A stretch of DNA of 64,000 nucleotides from Sinomicrobium weinanense (GCF_018863395.1 NZ_JAHKRR010000011.1:62001-126000), one strand, 5' to 3'. Positions 7,935 through 15,192 are shown, counted from the stretch's first letter. Notes: generated from the sequence alone by a model not told the origin. Translations and numbers: made by a program.

Positions 7935-8354
7935 ATGGAAAAAAACAGTACAATAGATTATGCACAAACGTTCTATCATGGCACTAAAGCCAATCTGAAA
8001 ACAGGCGACTTCATCGAAGTTGGCTTTAACTCCAACTACGGCAAAAAGAAAAAGGCAAAATATATCTATCTTTCAGCTACCCTCGACGCTGCTGTTTGGG
8101 GAGCCGAACTTGCCGAAGGCGAAGGACGTGAAAGGATCTATATCGTGGAACCAACCGGCTCCATTGAGGACGACCCGAATTTAACGGACAAAAAATTTCC
8201 AGGCAATCCTACAAAATCCTATCGTTCCCTGTACCCGTTTAAAGTTATCGGAGAGGTAACCGATTGGCAGGGACACTCCCCCGAGCAACTCAAAGCCATG
8301 AAAGACCATCTTGCAGAACTTAAGCGACAGGGAATAGAGGCCATCGAAGCGTAA
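7935..8354 (+). CDS. arr: Rifampin ADP-ribosyltransferase
   Basis: A 139-aa protein closely resembling Arr enzymes: FYHGTKANL, YIYLSATLDAAVWGAELA, YIVEPTGSIEDDPNLTDKKFPGNPTKSYR and the C-terminal DWQGHSPEQL. Arr transfers ADP-ribose from NAD to the C23 hydroxyl of rifamycins and inactivates them. The family's His-Tyr-Asp-type NAD-binding positions appear kept. Arr-2 and Arr-3 are themselves integron cassettes in other bacteria, which fits the cassette-like setting here. Whether it gives resistance in this host is not shown by sequence. Confidence 0.92.
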   Translation: MEKNSTIDYAQTFYHGTKANLKTGDFIEVGFNSNYGKKKKAKYIYLSATLDAAVWGAELAEGEGRERIYIVEPTGSIEDDPNLTDKKFPGNPTKSYRSLYPFKVIGEVTDWQGHSPEQLKAMKDHLAELKRQGIEAIEA

Positions 8355-8425
8355 AACAACGAACTGCTTACAACGTATAAGCATAATACGGGGTAAAGAA
8401 GCATTACAAATGCCAGATGCGATAA

Positions 8426-8450
8426 GCACTCGTTGCAAACGAGCGCTAGG
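8426..8450 (-). repeat. Inverted copy of the palindromic repeat
   Basis: GCACTCGTTGCAAACGAGCG followed by CTAGG is the repeat read on the minus strand, although neighbouring genes are on the plus strand. It directly abuts the VOC gene fragment. Confidence 0.8.
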
Positions 8451-8451
8451 G

Positions 8452-8565
8452 GGAGGCTCTTCCGCGGGGCCGGCGGAAATCGATAATGTATTGGGAGGAT
8501 ATATTGGGTACTTCACCGATCCGGACGGACATCTTTGAGAGCTTGTATGTCCTCATCAAAAATAA
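8452..8565 (+). pseudogene. C-terminal fragment of a VOC/glyoxalase-family gene
   Basis: Reading from 8452 gives GGSSAGPAEIDNVLGGYIGY then FTDPDGHL, a TGA stop at 8536, and E-L-V-C. The pattern GGYxGYFxDPDGHLWE is the conserved C-terminus of VOC-superfamily proteins; here the expected Trp codon is TGA. No upstream part of the gene remains; the preceding sequence is the inverted repeat. A rho-independent terminator follows at 8578. Confidence 0.65.
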
Positions 8566-8577
8566 TTTATGGCATGC

Positions 8578-8612
8578 GATAAAAGCCCCGGTCCGGGGCT
8601 TTTGGTGTTTTT
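8578..8612 (+). terminator. Rho-independent terminator
   Basis: AAAAGCCCCGGTCCGGGGCTTTT is an almost perfect hairpin followed by TGGTGTTTTTA. It lies after the VOC fragment and probably served that gene. Confidence 0.8.
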
Positions 8613-8650
8613 AGAACGTATACCTACTTAAAGGGACAAACCAAAAAAGA

Positions 8651-8868
8651 CTCCTCCCTTCAGACGAAGGGAGGTGGGCAAACTTCAGTTTGGTCGGAGG
8701 GTTTGAAAGCCCGGGCCACGGGAAAGCATTAATGCTTAGTAATAAACCCAGGACCAGGGCCGGGTTAAACTCCCCGACCCGCTAAAGCGGCCCACCCTTC
8801 GCCTCGAGGCCTGTGCTGAGCCCTTCAACTACGCTCAGGATAAATAAAGCCGAAGTAGGGGAGCTTTT
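8651..8868. repeat. Long intergenic repeat, copy A
   Basis: About 218 bases beginning CTCCTCCCTTCAGACGAAGG (a hairpin), passing TCAGTTTGGTCGGAGGGTTT, and ending in AGTAGGGGAGCTTTTT. The ends are inverted relative to each other. Related copies lie at 17083 and 36878, with a fragment at 57721. Copy A contains an additional GTGCTGAGCCCTTCAACTAC word. No coding potential. Confidence 0.8.
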
Positions 8869-8896
8869 TAGTGCTTATCTTTAGATAAGACCAAAA

Positions 8897-8995
8897 ACTA
8901 TTTGTTTGAAAATTAACGAAATAGTCCTAAATTGACATCATTAAGAATGCTTGTCTTTTTATTGGAAGCTGAAAAAACTAGCTGTAACAATCAAC
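8897..8995 (+). promoter_or_regulatory. Shared 5' leader, first part
   Basis: ACTATTTGTTTGAAAATTAA CGAAATAG..TTGACATCATTAAGAATG aligns with the proximal part of the leaders at 6664 and 17292. It lies upstream of the hydrolase-TPR gene. Confidence 0.55.
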
Positions 8996-9034
8996 AAGAA
9001 TCCGCATCTTTATGTTAAACACTACAACCAAACT

Positions 9035-10552
9035 ATGAAACTACGAATACTTATCATCTTAATATTGTTTCTGGCAAATCTAACCCTGGGGCAGACATCT
9101 TTGAAAGAAATTGACCTCGAAAACGGAAAATACAAGGTAGGATTTCAGCACTATACAACTTCTGACAGCACAAGAACTTACAGCCGAATCTTTGAGACGG
9201 TAGCAAGACCTATTTCCGTAAGTATATGGTATCCTTCCGAACAAAATGCAGTTAACAGAGAGCCGTTGGCGGTTTTAGATTACCTTGAAATCCTAAAAGA
9301 AGAAGAGGAATGGGAACATTTGCCCAATGAACAAATACTGAACTGGTTTTATTATCCCAACACGCCTGCAAAGCAAAAACACCTTGTAGAACAAACAACA
9401 GCATACGCCAAAGCAGCATTCGGAAAAGGAAAATTTCCGGTAATTATCTATGCACCAAGTTTCCAGGCATCATCCATTGAGAACTTTGCGCTTTGCGAAT
9501 ATTTGGCAAGTCACGGTTTTGTGGTGGTGTCAGGTCCAAGTCGGGGAACAGAAACCCGTAGGTTCGGCAATAACAGTGCAAAGGAAATAGAAACCCAGGC
9601 CAGGGATGTAGAGTTTTTGATGAAAGAAGCAGGTAAAATTCCTGTTGCCGATTACGATAAAATTGCAATAATGGGTTTTAGCTTTGGCGGTTTATCAAAT
9701 ATCATCGTGCAAAATCGTAACGACAATGTAAAGGCAATTGTTAGTCTTGACGGTACAGAAAGATACCAATATCAACTGCTAAACCAATCATCGTTTTTCG
9801 ATGCTCAAAATATAGATGTCCCGTACATCCATATGGCACAGAAAGACATTCCCGATATAGTCTTAAAAGAAGATCATATTAATGCAGAACTCAACACAAA
9901 ATTTCAGTTATTCGACAGTTTATCCAAGAGTAGGGCATATCGGTTAAAGTTTCACAACCTTACCCATAGCTATTTCAGTACTTTGGGCGTTCTCTTTGAA
10001 AACAGGGATAAAAGACAAGACAAAAGCGATCCTGAAATCATGGAATCCTACAAATGGGTTGCGATGTACACTTTGAATTTTTTGAACGCCACTTTACACA
10101 AGGATAAAAACGCATCAAAGTTCATCGAAAACAATCCGCATGATAATGGAATTACAAATAGCCTGGTAACTCTAAAAACCAAACAACCGGAAAAAGAGGA
10201 GTACACATTTCAGGATTTTAACGCCCTGGCATCAAACCGAAACTATGAAAACTTATTACAACGCTATGACTCCATAGCAAAAATATACCCTTCGTTTGAA
10301 ATTCCGGAAGGCCATTTAAACCACCTTGGACTACAACTTGTTTTCAATCCGGATACTTCCATGCAAGGAATACATGTATTTTTATTGGCAACAAAACTTT
10401 ATCCGAATTCTGCAAACCTTTACGATAGCTTAGGAGAGGGATACCTGTTCATGGGCTACAAAGAAAAGGCTATTGAAAGTTTTAAAAAGTCTTTGGAGTT
10501 AAATTCCCAAAATCCAAACGCCATCAACCGGTTGGAAGAACTAAAGAAGTAA
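9035..10552 (+). CDS. Secreted alpha/beta hydrolase with C-terminal TPR
   Basis: A 505-aa protein when started at ATG 9035, which places a signal peptide at the N-terminus (MKLRILIILILFLANLTLGQ); the upstream TTG at 8951 would bury it. The central part is a dienelactone-hydrolase/PAF-acetylhydrolase-like domain with nucleophile elbow GFSFGG, an aspartate in VSLDGTE and a candidate His in FHNLTHSYF. Residues from about 430 to the end form TPR units (NLYDSLGEGYLFMGYKEKAI). An extracytoplasmic esterase or lipase is inferred; the substrate is unknown. It is followed 30 bases later by another lipoprotein gene. Confidence 0.8.
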   Translation: MKLRILIILILFLANLTLGQTSLKEIDLENGKYKVGFQHYTTSDSTRTYSRIFETVARPISVSIWYPSEQNAVNREPLAVLDYLEILKEEEEWEHLPNEQILNWFYYPNTPAKQKHLVEQTTAYAKAAFGKGKFPVIIYAPSFQASSIENFALCEYLASHGFVVVSGPSRGTETRRFGNNSAKEIETQARDVEFLMKEAGKIPVADYDKIAIMGFSFGGLSNIIVQNRNDNVKAIVSLDGTERYQYQLLNQSSFFDAQNIDVPYIHMAQKDIPDIVLKEDHINAELNTKFQLFDSLSKSRAYRLKFHNLTHSYFSTLGVLFENRDKRQDKSDPEIMESYKWVAMYTLNFLNATLHKDKNASKFIENNPHDNGITNSLVTLKTKQPEKEEYTFQDFNALASNRNYENLLQRYDSIAKIYPSFEIPEGHLNHLGLQLVFNPDTSMQGIHVFLLATKLYPNSANLYDSLGEGYLFMGYKEKAIESFKKSLELNSQNPNAINRLEELKK

Positions 10553-10582
10553 AGCCAGCCGCTAATATTTAAACAAATACTT

Positions 10583-11083
10583 ATGAAGAAAATATTTATC
10601 CTATTAGTGATCTTTTTTGGGATGATTTCTTGCGACCAAAAAACAAAAACAGAAAATAGAACCGACCCTGAAATTTACAGCTCAACCGTAAATAATGACA
10701 TTAAATCTGTCAAAGATCTTATAACAAACTCTTTTGAAGACATTTTTTCAGATTTGGACTCAACTAAAATAAAGAAATATTACACGGACGATTTTTTGCT
10801 TCTTGAAAACGGTATTGTGTGGAATAATGATTCGATAAGGAATTACATAAACAAGGCGCGTAAAGAAACGGAAATCCAAAACATAAAAAGACGCAATCGA
10901 TTTGGCTTCATAAAAGCAGTACACAACCAGAATAGCATTTGGATAGCCTATGACAATTATGGTACCTGGGTAAAAGAAGCAGACACTTTAGGAACGGTAC
11001 ATTGGTTGGAAAGTGTAATTGCTATTAAGGACAAAAATAATTGGAAACTAGAGCAATTGCATTCAACAATTGTACAGAAATGA
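10583..11083 (+). CDS. NTF2-like (DUF4440-type) lipoprotein
   Basis: A 166-aa lipoprotein (lipobox GMISC, Cys17). The pattern D-I-F-S-D-L-D-S-T-K-I-K-K-Y-Y-T-D-D-F-L-L-L-E-N-G and the closing strand NNWKLEQLHSTIVQ fit the cone-shaped SnoaL/NTF2 fold seen in DUF4440 proteins, which usually bind small ligands without a known reaction. Spacing of 30 bp to the upstream hydrolase suggests cotranscription. A repeat copy starts 14 bases after the stop. Confidence 0.75.
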   Translation: MKKIFILLVIFFGMISCDQKTKTENRTDPEIYSSTVNNDIKSVKDLITNSFEDIFSDLDSTKIKKYYTDDFLLLENGIVWNNDSIRNYINKARKETEIQNIKRRNRFGFIKAVHNQNSIWIAYDNYGTWVKEADTLGTVHWLESVIAIKDKNNWKLEQLHSTIVQK

Positions 11084-11097
11084 AAAAACGACACCTA

Positions 11098-11155
11098 CTA
11101 GCGCTCATTTGCAACGAGTGCTATCCTTTCAGTCCCATCACACACTCCCGGCTTT
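11098..11155 (+). repeat. 3' palindromic repeat copy with tail
   Basis: CTAGCGCTCATTTGCAACGA GTGCTATCC, then the tail TTTCAGTCCCATCACACACT CCCGGC. The dyad has one changed base. Confidence 0.8.
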
Positions 11156-11244
11156 TTACCATGACATTTTATTAGTATTGATGCCTACTCGTAAAATCCG
11201 CAGGATTTTCCTATGGTTCAGGTTCTTTTACTACCTTAGTAACC

Positions 11245-11288
11245 GCCACACGCCACAGTGTGTGGCCTAAACCGTTGTGAGCAAGTAA
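11245..11288. repeat. Inverted repeat before a single gene
   Basis: GCCACACGCCACAGTGTGTG GC is a hairpin, followed by CTAAACCGTTGTGAGCAAG immediately upstream of the gene at 11293. A similar word, CTGCTTACAACGTATAAGC, lies after arr at about 8366. I cannot assign a role. Confidence 0.45.
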
Positions 11289-11292
11289 AAAA

Positions 11293-12003
11293 ATGAGAAA
11301 AAGTTTAATAATATCGATTTTGGCAATTACATGGCTTTGTTTCTGCGGTCAAAAAAGTAATTCAAAAACAGGCCAGGTTGCTATTGAAACAGAAATAATA
11401 GACTCAACAAAAAATAACAACAGGCAACCATCGCTAATTCAGGATTTAGAAAGATATATTTATACAGACACTACATATGCATCTCCTACCGGAAAAGGGA
11501 TAACCATACAAAACAGCCTTCCAAAAGGTGGAAGCATTGCACCCGATGGAACACAATATTTTGATTCGTCAGGAAAAAGATACGGATTTGCTGTATTTTG
11601 GACTCGGATAATCAATGAAACAACTACTCCATTAGAACTTAATATTAATTTTCCAGCTGATTCATTTGCAATTTTTACTCCACCTGACTCCTACTTAAAA
11701 CTGTTTTTACCAACAGATACATTGACATATGATAAACTATCATCGTACAACTATGGTCTAACTGGAATAAAATCCTTTTTAGATGCTAATTTTAATAAGG
11801 CTACCAGGTTGCAAAAAACGATTAATCCCAACGAGGAGCATATTTTCTATGTAGTAACGCTCTCTTATCAGGCAGCGGGAACTCCAAGAGCAGCACTTAT
11901 TTTAAAAGAACAAGACCTTTATTACAGCATGAGCATATCACCAAATGGTTCTGGAACCATCCCCTCCGGAAAGATTGATTTCAAAAATGAAGTTGGTAAT
12001 TAA
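11293..12003 (+). CDS. Lipoprotein of unknown function
   Basis: A 236-aa lipoprotein (hydrophobic N-terminus ending WLCFC, with Cys at about 18). The rest is soluble, rich in beta-strand and Thr/Asn/Ser: TRIINETTTPLELNINFPAD reads like an immunoglobulin-like or carbohydrate-binding strand pair, and NPNEEHIFYVVTLSYQAAGTPRAALILK like another. I do not recognise a family. It is monocistronic, and a consensus repeat copy begins 7 bases after the stop. Confidence 0.7.
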   Translation: MRKSLIISILAITWLCFCGQKSNSKTGQVAIETEIIDSTKNNNRQPSLIQDLERYIYTDTTYASPTGKGITIQNSLPKGGSIAPDGTQYFDSSGKRYGFAVFWTRIINETTTPLELNINFPADSFAIFTPPDSYLKLFLPTDTLTYDKLSSYNYGLTGIKSFLDANFNKATRLQKTINPNEEHIFYVVTLSYQAAGTPRAALILKEQDLYYSMSISPNGSGTIPSGKIDFKNEVGN

Positions 12004-12009
12004 TCTCCC

Positions 12010-12037
12010 CTGGCGCTCGTTTGCAACGAGTGCCACC
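12010..12037 (+). repeat. 3' palindromic repeat copy
   Basis: CTGGCGCTCGTTTGCAACGA followed by GTGCCACC: a perfect consensus copy 7 bases after the lipoprotein stop, followed by a diverged tail (TTACCCTTACAGCCCTCATC). Confidence 0.9.
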
Positions 12038-12223
12038 CTTACCCTTACAGCCCTCATCACCCATACCCAGCGACTTTAATAACTGAAAATCAAAAATCCC
12101 TTAACAGAGGGAAAAAGTTTACGGCATTGATTTGCAAAACTCCTGGTTGTAATTATGGATATGAAGTTTTAACATACTGAATCGGGTAAGTTTTAAAATA
12201 GAAAACGAATAAAAACCAGCAAG

Positions 12224-12259
12224 AAAAATCCCGACCCTCACAAAAACAGAAGGCCGGGA
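12224..12259 (-). terminator. Terminator of the HEPN operon
   Basis: On the minus strand TCCCGGCC and GGTCGGGA pair around a 15-base loop and are followed by TTTTTC. It lies 34 bases after the stop of the 49-aa membrane peptide. Confidence 0.6.
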
Positions 12260-12292
12260 ACTGGTTCACAGAAAACCAAAAACAAGGAAAGA

Positions 12293-12442
12293 TCAACAAA
12301 TAAAGATTACGGCCAAAACCGCCATGATAACAGCCCCGGCCATCATCCCAAACAAAAAGCAAGTAGAAGGCAACCGAAGCCAATTCCTTGCTTTAAGGTA
12401 ATCGGTGTTCGCAGAATCTTTATGAAGAAGACCCCTATCCAT
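12293..12442 (-). CDS. 49-aa single-span membrane peptide
   Basis: ATG at 12442 lies 2 bases after the TAG of the HEPN gene (TAGTTATG), so translation is probably coupled. The peptide starts MDRGLLHKDS, has a basic stretch KARNWLRLP, and ends with one hydrophobic helix (about residues 28-49, including FGMMAGAVIMAVLAVIF). It ends at a TGA, and a terminator follows. A small toxin, holin-like or anchoring peptide are possibilities; none is demonstrated. It was missed by a length cut-off but the operon position supports it. Confidence 0.6.
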   Translation of the reverse strand: MDRGLLHKDSANTDYLKARNWLRLPSTCFLFGMMAGAVIMAVLAVIFIC

Positions 12443-12444
12443 AA

Positions 12445-13587
12445 CTAACAATCATTGGAAGCCCCTATATATTCTTCCAAAATCGCTTCCATACATTCCA
12501 TTTCCTCAAAAGGCATTAGTTGTAAAGCATGCTCTAACGCCGCCTGTATATTCATATGGGGTTGAGGAATAAGGCTAGAAAAGCTACCGTCTATATATCC
12601 CAGGGCAATAATACACACCTTCATAATCCCCGCTATATCATAAAGCACATTTGCTGGGCCACTGACCAGAAAATCTGCTTTATAAAAAAGTTTATCAGAA
12701 TCCGGACGTGATTTATAATACTTGCTTTTAGCCAGCGTTTCTATCTTTTTCCTGATTTTATGGTTGTCTTGGAGAGCAATAGACGAGTTCTCTTTTTTCT
12801 TTTCAACGGCCTCTTTTTTACATGCGTCCCACTTGGTGCGGAACAGTTCTTTAACCATAGTCAGTTGTGTTTCCGATTTTGCGTATATCTTATCAATCTG
12901 TTCCGGCCTAATGTAATAATCCGTTCCATAACGTACGCCCTTATAAGCATCGTCCAATAGTTGTAAAAGCACTGTTTCTTCTTCCGGGTGGAACAATGCA
13001 CCCAGTTCCGGGATAAATGCCCTGATGTACTTTTGGTGACTGGCAATGCTGTGACAAACCTTTTCCTTGCCGATGGCCAATAATTCCGTAAGACGGTAAG
13101 CCAATTCTATCGATTGATGTAGCATAAAGGCCGCTTGTACATGGTTTTGTTGCTCCATATAAAACAAAGCCCCTTCCTTAAAGCCAGCGGCTTTGCTGTA
13201 TTCCTTTTGGAAACGGTCTTGGGCTGCTTCAAGGGCTTTACCCATGTCCATCCCTTCGGTAAGTGTAGGAAGATGTTGGCCGGGAATGCAATATTTAAGG
13301 TTTTCCGGTTTACAGGCATCGATAAAAAAGAGGTTGCCTTCCCGAAGTTGCCGTTCTGCAAACGACAGCGCATAAGTGCGGAACAAAACACCGCTATGTT
13401 CCCGGAACACTTGGTGCACCAATGGGGCCAGGTCATCCGGCAGCCCGGAACTGCTTTCCTGCCAGAGTATAAGTAAAAGCGGTTTTTCTTCTCCTTTTAC
13501 CTCTACCGTAGAGCGATAGATATATTGCACTTCTAAAAGATTTACAATCTTATCGATGATTTGCGGTATGGATAATTTCATGGTCAT
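12445..13587 (-). CDS. HEPN-domain protein with nucleotidyltransferase-like N-terminus
   Basis: A 380-aa cytoplasmic protein from ATG 13587, which overlaps the upstream stop codon as TAATG; 13581 is an alternative. Residues about 1-110 (KIVNLLEVQYIYRSTV.. PLLLILWQESS) resemble a degenerate nucleotidyltransferase lobe without a clear GSxxxGxxxxxSDxD motif. Residues about 140-250 (AAFMLHQSIELAYRLTEL.. HSIASHQKYI.. LDDAYKGVRYGTDYYI) match HEPN domains of Bacteroidota. HEPN proteins are often RNases or form toxin-antitoxin pairs with nucleotidyltransferases; a strict RxxxxH motif is not obvious, so RNase activity is unproven. It is the middle gene of three. Confidence 0.75.
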   Translation of the reverse strand: MTMKLSIPQIIDKIVNLLEVQYIYRSTVEVKGEEKPLLLILWQESSSGLPDDLAPLVHQVFREHSGVLFRTYALSFAERQLREGNLFFIDACKPENLKYCIPGQHLPTLTEGMDMGKALEAAQDRFQKEYSKAAGFKEGALFYMEQQNHVQAAFMLHQSIELAYRLTELLAIGKEKVCHSIASHQKYIRAFIPELGALFHPEEETVLLQLLDDAYKGVRYGTDYYIRPEQIDKIYAKSETQLTMVKELFRTKWDACKKEAVEKKKENSSIALQDNHKIRKKIETLAKSKYYKSRPDSDKLFYKADFLVSGPANVLYDIAGIMKVCIIALGYIDGSFSSLIPQPHMNIQAALEHALQLMPFEEMECMEAILEEYIGASNDC

Positions 13588-13898
13588 TAACGGGTTAATT
13601 GATCTATTTTCCGCCCCGGTACAAGCCTTTTTGCCTTTTCCCGGAAAGCCATACGTTCCCAAACCCCCCCGTCATCCCAGCGAAATACCTGTTCAAAACG
13701 GTTTAGTTTTGACACTACAAAGGAAACCGCATCATAAGGGATGTCTATTTCGTCGATATCCTTACATGCACTGTTTAAGCGCAGGAGTGAATACCTGACA
13801 TTAGTGTGGTTTTTAGAGAAAATAGCCCATTCAAAGTACCGCACAATGGCTATGGGTTCCTGGCTGTTGAGTATTTTTTTAATGGCTACTCTTTTCAT
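13587..13898 (-). CDS. Unknown 103-aa protein, first gene of HEPN operon
   Basis: A soluble basic protein beginning MKRVAIKKILNSQEPIAIVR. It contains YFEWAIFSKNHTNVRYSLLRL and an acidic-aromatic FRWDDGGVWERM segment. I recognise no family. Its TAA overlaps the ATG of the HEPN gene by one base, indicating coupled translation and probably a physical or functional partnership. The leader is the structured region 13933-14238. Confidence 0.65.
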   Translation of the reverse strand: MKRVAIKKILNSQEPIAIVRYFEWAIFSKNHTNVRYSLLRLNSACKDIDEIDIPYDAVSFVVSKLNRFEQVFRWDDGGVWERMAFREKAKRLVPGRKIDQLTR

Positions 13899-13932
13899 AG
13901 ATAAATATTTTTAAGGTTAATGAAAAGGTGCA

Positions 13933-14238
13933 GGGGTAGTAGAAGGGAAGGGGAGCATAATTTAAAAGAAAGGAAAAGGCGTCCCTTTTCCTTTCCAGAC
14001 TACCCCAAAATAACAGGGCAAAACCGCCCCGTTATGCTTTAACAGGCGAAGACTCCAGAAGTGTAGAAGGTGTTGCTTAAAGTATTGAAGAGTTACACAG
14101 AAATAAAATAGGCGTGGAACTCAACATATCAGATAGAGGTACTGGCATACCCTTACAACGATAAGTGAGCCCACGCCCGGGTCGTAGGCCATTTCACTTA
14201 TTGCCTTGTTGTAATTGAAAAGTGCCAGTTTTCTATCT
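13933..14238 (-). ncRNA. Candidate structured RNA or leader upstream of HEPN operon
   Basis: Four strong foldings lie in series. (1) GGGGTAGT 13933-13940 with ACTACCCC 13999-14006, enclosing AAAGGAAAAGG 13969-13979 with CCTTTTCCTTT 13984-13994. (2) ATAACAGGGC 14010-14019 with GCCCCGTTAT 14026-14035, one mismatch. (3) A 108-base rod: AGATAGA 14131/TCTATCT 14232, ACTGGCA 14141/TGCCAGT 14223, TTACAAC 14153/GTTGTAA 14208, ATAAGTGA 14161/TCACTTAT 14194, GCCCACG 14169/CGTAGGC 14183. The minus strand is preferred because two TATATTTG boxes lie upstream. It is not RNase P, SRP RNA or tmRNA as far as I can see. An independent RNA or a 5' leader are both possible. Confidence 0.5.
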
Positions 14239-14246
14239 AAGACTCT

Positions 14247-14258
14247 AAGCGAAGGCTT
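14247..14258. other. Small hairpin between promoter boxes and the rod
   Basis: AAGC GAAG GCTT forms a tetraloop hairpin just outside the long rod and would be near the 5' end of a minus-strand transcript. The word GAAGACTC recurs at 14048 and 14276. Confidence 0.35.
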
Positions 14259-14284
14259 CTAATATTTTGCTATTTGAAGACTCG

Positions 14285-14312
14285 CAAATATATGTAACGC
14301 AAAACAAATATA
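14285..14312 (-). promoter_or_regulatory. Two TATATTTG boxes on the minus strand
   Basis: CAAATATA occurs at 14285-14292 and 14305-14312; read on the minus strand both are TATATTTG, matching the Bacteroidota -7 consensus. Either would start a transcript running through the structured region into the HEPN operon. No convincing -33 TTG at 19-21 bases was found. Confidence 0.45.
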
Positions 14313-14379
14313 AGCATTTTTTATAAATAGTCCCCTATGGGTTACCAATATTTTTCCTTTTAACCGTGATCTTTAGACT

Positions 14380-14634
14380 ATGAAAACTATCAATTTTATA
14401 AAAGAGAGGAAGAAATTTGGTAAACATGTTCTCGAATTAAGGAAAAAAATTAAAAGTACCGAGTATAAAAACAGAAGTATCTCTCAACAAGAATTAAGTG
14501 ATAGAAGCGAATATTTATCCAAAAAAACTATCGGGGAAATAGAAAGAGGAGAAACTAACCCTTCTTTTGATACTTTGTTGGCGTTGACCCAGGTTTTGGA
14601 TGTTTCTCTTAGAGATTTAATGGAATACAGATAA
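14380..14634 (+). CDS. XRE-family HTH regulator
   Basis: An 84-aa DNA-binding protein with a single helix-turn-helix (SISQQELSDRSEYLSKKTIGEIERGETNPSFDTLLALTQVLDVSL). It diverges from the HEPN operon across the structured region, so it could regulate that operon. A 12-bp direct repeat begins inside its stop codon. It is strongly AT-rich. Confidence 0.85.
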   Translation: MKTINFIKERKKFGKHVLELRKKIKSTEYKNRSISQQELSDRSEYLSKKTIGEIERGETNPSFDTLLALTQVLDVSLRDLMEYR

Positions 14635-14655
14635 TCAAACAGTTAATCAAACAGT
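14632..14655. repeat. 12-bp direct repeat, two units
   Basis: TAATCAAACAGT occurs twice in a row, the first unit overlapping the stop of the XRE gene, followed by a further TAAT. It lies 42 bases upstream of the next HTH gene and could be an operator or a replication slippage product. Confidence 0.6.
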
Positions 14656-14697
14656 TAATGGAGATACTTTACTAACCCCGATTATTTTCTTTGTTAG

Positions 14698-14967
14698 ATG
14701 GACAGTATTAATAAAATTATCTGTAAGTATATAACCGTAAATTGGTTAGCCCCTTGGCTCAAGGAAGGAAAGTCCCAAGTGGCATTTGGAAACAAACACA
14801 ATGTAGAAGAAAGCACAGTGAGGAAACTAAAAGGAGAAAAGGAATACCGTATCCCAGTAGAAACACTATATAGGATTTGTAAAGAAAGAAATATCAATCT
14901 TTCTGAGTTTTTCAAAGAATTGGAAGAAAAACACCCTCCAATTAGGGTTAACAAAAGCAAAAAATAA
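14698..14967 (+). CDS. Small HTH-like protein
   Basis: An 89-aa protein. The segment KSQVAFGNKHNVEESTVRKL, then PVETLYRICKERNINLSEFF, follows the XRE/Cro helix order but is diverged, and it ends with the basic tail RVNKSKK. A short phage-like repressor or antitoxin is plausible. It is separated from the first HTH gene by 63 bp holding the direct repeat, so the two probably share a transcript. Confidence 0.7.
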   Translation: MDSINKIICKYITVNWLAPWLKEGKSQVAFGNKHNVEESTVRKLKGEKEYRIPVETLYRICKERNINLSEFFKELEEKHPPIRVNKSKK

Positions 14968-14987
14968 AAGCTAGCCCCTGACCCCAT

Positions 14988-15106
14988 CTGGTGCTCGGTT
15001 GCACCGAGTTCCAATTTATTTGGCATTTGTAATGCCTTTTTAAGCGCGTTACAAACGCTTTTTACGTAAGGTACTCGTTTCCGCTTTGCTCAAAACGAGC
15101 ACCAGT
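14988..15106 (+). repeat. Variant palindromic repeats downstream of HTH pair
   Basis: CTGGTGCTCGGTTGCACCGA GTTCC (14988-15012) keeps the layout of the repeat with compensatory changes in both arms of the dyad (CTCGGTTGCACCGAG). A second dyad, CTCGTTT..AAAACGAG, lies at 15074-15099. GCATTTGTAATGCC (15022-15035) is another small hairpin. Confidence 0.6.
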
Positions 15107-15192
15107 GAGAAAAATGGAACGCCCCTGGCGCGCCACCACCCTTTCAATTCCTTTTAACGAATTATTATTGGACTATAATTAAGGTAGATTTC

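Noticed and set aside
12153-12383. 76-aa minus-strand frame after the HEPN gene
   Set aside because: It overlaps the coupled 49-aa membrane peptide in another frame, lacks a coupled start and crosses the terminator.
13933-14238. Retron, tmRNA, RNase P or SRP RNA
   Set aside because: No reverse transcriptase is nearby; no tRNA-like CCA end, no GAGGAAAGTC-type RNase P core and no SRP tetraloop helix are seen.
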